NCBI GenBank assembly: GCA_025352585.1
Contig: JANXTD010000036.1
Coordinates: 1-6,499, forward strand
Reading direction: 5' to 3'
Length of the DNA stretch: 6,499 nucleotides
Source: Fimbriiglobus sp.
GTDB lineage: Bacteria > Planctomycetota > Planctomycetia > Gemmatales > Gemmataceae
The translations under genes were made by a program, and so were the position numbers. Below are positions 4,938 to 6,499 of this stretch, in pieces. Position 1 is the first letter of the stretch, and each line of letters starts with the position of its first letter. A model generated the notes under the pieces. The model saw only the letters and a program-made list of their open reading frames with translations. It was not told where the DNA came from and made no database searches.

Positions 4938-6431
4938 ATGATCGAACGCGGTACGCTTTCCCGACGCGGCTTCATGCACGCGTCGCTCGCCGGCCTCACG
5001 GCCTCGGGCCTGCCCCTCTGGTACGCCAAGGAAGTCCACGCCGCCGACGAGGTGGTTCGCGCCACCAAGGCCAAAGTCGCCGCGGCCAACGACAAGATCA
5101 ACTTCGGCTGGGTCGGCATCGGCTCGCCGCAGAGCCGCGCGCTGGGCGTCTACGGCGGGACCAAGGGCTTCAAGCAGACCCAGCACGTCGCCGCCTGCGA
5201 CGTGGACGCCCGGCACCTCAAGCGGGCCGGCGAAATCTTCAAGAAGGACGGCTACGAGGCCAAGGAGTTCGCCGACTTCCGCCGGCTCACCGACGACAAG
5301 TCGATCGACGCCGTCGTCGTCGCCACGCCCGACCACTGGCACACCCTGGTCGCCATCGACGCCTTGCGTAAGGGCAAGGACGTGTACTGCGAGAAGCCGC
5401 TGACACTCACCATCGAGGAGTCGCTGGCGTTGCAAAAGGTCGTCAAGGAGACCGGCAAGGTTTTGCAGACGGGTAGCCAACAGCGCAGCGAGATGCCGCA
5501 GTTCCGCCTCGCCGCGGACGTGGTGCGGGCCGGCCGCATCGGCAAGGTCAAGCTGATCGAGTGCCGCATCGGCGGCAACCCCGAGAGCGGCCCCATCCCC
5601 GAAACCCCGGCCCCCGAAGGCCTCAACTGGGACATGTGGCTCGGGCCGACCGCCAAGGTGCCGTACCGCGAGAAGGGCGGCAAGACCAACTGCCACTACG
5701 AATTCCGCTGGTGGTACGAGTACAGCGGCGGCAAGATGACCGACTGGGGCGCGCACCACATCGACATCGCCCAGTGGTGCCTCAACATGGACGGCAGCGG
5801 CCCGACCGGGGTCGAGATCCTCGACGCCAAGGAAGTGCTGAAGTCCGGCGACGGCTACAACACCCACGGCACGTTTAAGGTCCAGTACACCTACGCCAAC
5901 GGCGCGAAGGTGATCGCGATGGACGGCCGCGGCACGTCGGTCAAGGGCCTCGTGCGGGCCGACGGCAAGCCGGTCACCAAGACCGTCACCAAGACGGTCA
6001 AGGTCGAGGGCAAGCCGGACGTGAAGGTCAAGGAGGAAGTCGCCCTCGAGGCCATCGACGGCGGCGAGAACGGCGTGATGATCTTCGGCGAGACCGGCAC
6101 CGTGTTCGTGAGCCGCGGCCTGATCCTGGCGTCGGACTCGAAGATCCTCTCGGAGCCGCTGGGCAAGGACGACCCGAAGCTGTACCCGTCGCGGCCGGGC
6201 AGCCACATGGGCAACTTCCTGGAGTGCCTCAAGTCGCGCGAGAAGCCGATCTGCGACGCGACCGTCGGCGGCGGCTCGGTGATCGTCTGCCACCTCGGCG
6301 TGATCGCGTTGCAGACCCGCAAGGCGTTCACCTGGGACCCGAAGGCGAACACGTTCACGGGCGAGAACGCCGAACTCGGCAACTCGATGAAGGCGCGGCC
6401 GATGCGCAGCCCGTGGAAGCTCGACGTTTAG
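4938..6431 (+). CDS. Tat-exported Gfo/Idh/MocA-family oxidoreductase
   Basis: Members are NAD(P)-dependent dehydrogenases acting mainly on sugars and cyclitols. The 497-residue product starts with a Tat signal ([20 protein letters not shown], about 7-26, to about Ala35), so it should be exported folded with its cofactor. The Rossmann domain begins at about 54 (INFGWVGIG, Gly60 and Gly62). DHWH is at 132-135 and the EKP motif, typical of the nucleotide-binding region, at 152-154. The C-terminal substrate domain carries [12 protein letters not shown] (269-280) with the usual D-x-x-x-H pair (Asp269, His273). A Lys/Val/Thr-rich segment at about 344-370 looks like a loop insertion. The ending, through [11 protein letters not shown] to SPWKLDV, matches the long subfamily common in planctomycetes. 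The glycine motif lacks the third Gly of GxGxxG (GIGSPQ), so cofactor binding may differ. The substrate cannot be read from sequence. The ribosome binding site is weak, but the Tat motif fixes the start. It appears to be a single-gene unit. Confidence 0.9.
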   Translation: MIERGTLSRRGFMHASLAGLTASGLPLWYAKEVHAADEVVRATKAKVAAANDKINFGWVGIGSPQSRALGVYGGTKGFKQTQHVAACDVDARHLKRAGEIFKKDGYEAKEFADFRRLTDDKSIDAVVVATPDHWHTLVAIDALRKGKDVYCEKPLTLTIEESLALQKVVKETGKVLQTGSQQRSEMPQFRLAADVVRAGRIGKVKLIECRIGGNPESGPIPETPAPEGLNWDMWLGPTAKVPYREKGGKTNCHYEFRWWYEYSGGKMTDWGAHHIDIAQWCLNMDGSGPTGVEILDAKEVLKSGDGYNTHGTFKVQYTYANGAKVIAMDGRGTSVKGLVRADGKPVTKTVTKTVKVEGKPDVKVKEEVALEAIDGGENGVMIFGETGTVFVSRGLILASDSKILSEPLGKDDPKLYPSRPGSHMGNFLECLKSREKPICDATVGGGSVIVCHLGVIALQTRKAFTWDPKANTFTGENAELGNSMKARPMRSPWKLDV

Positions 6432-6435
6432 TATT

Positions 6436-6462
6436 CCCGGCGAGCCGTCGGCGTGAGCCGGG
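6436..6462 (+). repeat. Hairpin-forming intergenic GAGCC...GTGAGCC repeat
   Basis: CCCGGC (6436-6441) and GCCGGG (6457-6462) form the base of a hairpin, and the enclosed unit resembles the repeat at 19-39 in inverted orientation. It begins 4 nt after the oxidoreductase stop codon (6429-6431). It may act in termination or mRNA stability, but no T run follows. Confidence 0.5.
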
Positions 6463-6495
6463 GGTTTCTCGACCTTCGCGGGTCCGTGAAACCCC
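6461..6495 (+). terminator. Hairpin downstream of the oxidoreductase, possible terminator
   Basis: GGGGTTTC (6461-6468) pairs perfectly with GAAACCCC (6488-6495). Inside it, GACC (6471-6474) pairs with GGTC (6481-6484) around the loop TTCGCG. It overlaps the end of the preceding hairpin by two bases, so the two could compete. There is no T tract before the window ends, so a factor-independent terminator is not proven. Confidence 0.4.
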
Positions 6496-6499
6496 ATGC

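Noticed and set aside
4164..6497. A 777-codon open frame on the - strand covering the oxidoreductase
   Set aside because: It is the antisense shadow of the Tat-exported oxidoreductase and the lipoprotein. Its translation is Arg/Ala/Gly/Val/Leu-rich without motifs, while the + strand frame has clear family motifs. Long antisense frames are expected at this GC content.
1..6499. CRISPR arrays, tRNA or rRNA genes, toxin-antitoxin or phage-defence genes
   Set aside because: I looked for regularly spaced direct repeats, cloverleaf-like segments and defence-type motifs on both strands and saw none. The repeats present are inverted or dispersed.
6496..6499. ATG at the window edge as the start of another gene
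   Set aside because: Only the start triplet and one further base are visible, and it directly follows a hairpin with no ribosome binding site other than hairpin sequence.

Overview
The window is very GC-rich and dense with codons ending in G or C. It looks like a planctomycete chromosome, most likely Gemmataceae. This rests on four things: a Tat-exported Gfo/Idh/MocA oxidoreductase with the C-terminal region typical of that phylum, several Pro/Ala-rich secreted proteins of unknown function, GAGCC...GGCGTGAGC-type intergenic repeats, and a Tn5/IS50-like IS4-family element. The placement comes from recognising these features by eye, not from a search.

Layout: 1-215 is non-coding leader holding one intergenic repeat. 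216-3068 is a tight three-gene cluster on the + strand. It encodes a polysaccharide-export (Wza/BexD-type) outer-membrane lipoprotein, a small secreted protein (4-nt gap), and a long Pro/Ala/Thr-rich secreted protein with a compact C-terminal domain (44-nt gap). 3081-4240 is a gene-free composite: a long imperfect inverted repeat whose right arm has been split by a 977-bp IS element. The element (3216-4192) has 33-bp terminal inverted repeats and a perfect 9-bp target duplication (AGCTTACGC). Its transposase, on the - strand, is broken by two apparent internal deletions and a nonsense codon. 4335-4823 encodes a small lipoprotein, probably followed by a terminator. 4938-6431 encodes the Tat-dependent Gfo/Idh/MocA oxidoreductase, followed by hairpin-forming repeat sequence to the window edge.

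How the genes fit together: the first three look co-transcribed and all act outside the cytoplasm. The export lipoprotein suggests surface polysaccharide secretion, but no glycosyltransferase, Wzc-like or Wzx/Wzy gene lies in the window, so the partners must be elsewhere. The lipoprotein at 4335 and the oxidoreductase appear to be separate units.

I do not see a clearly new multi-gene system. The most interesting structure is the nested arrangement at 3081-4240. Removing the element and one target copy in silico restores an inverted repeat with arms of about 60 bp, which shows the order of events and suggests a hairpin repeat used as an IS target.
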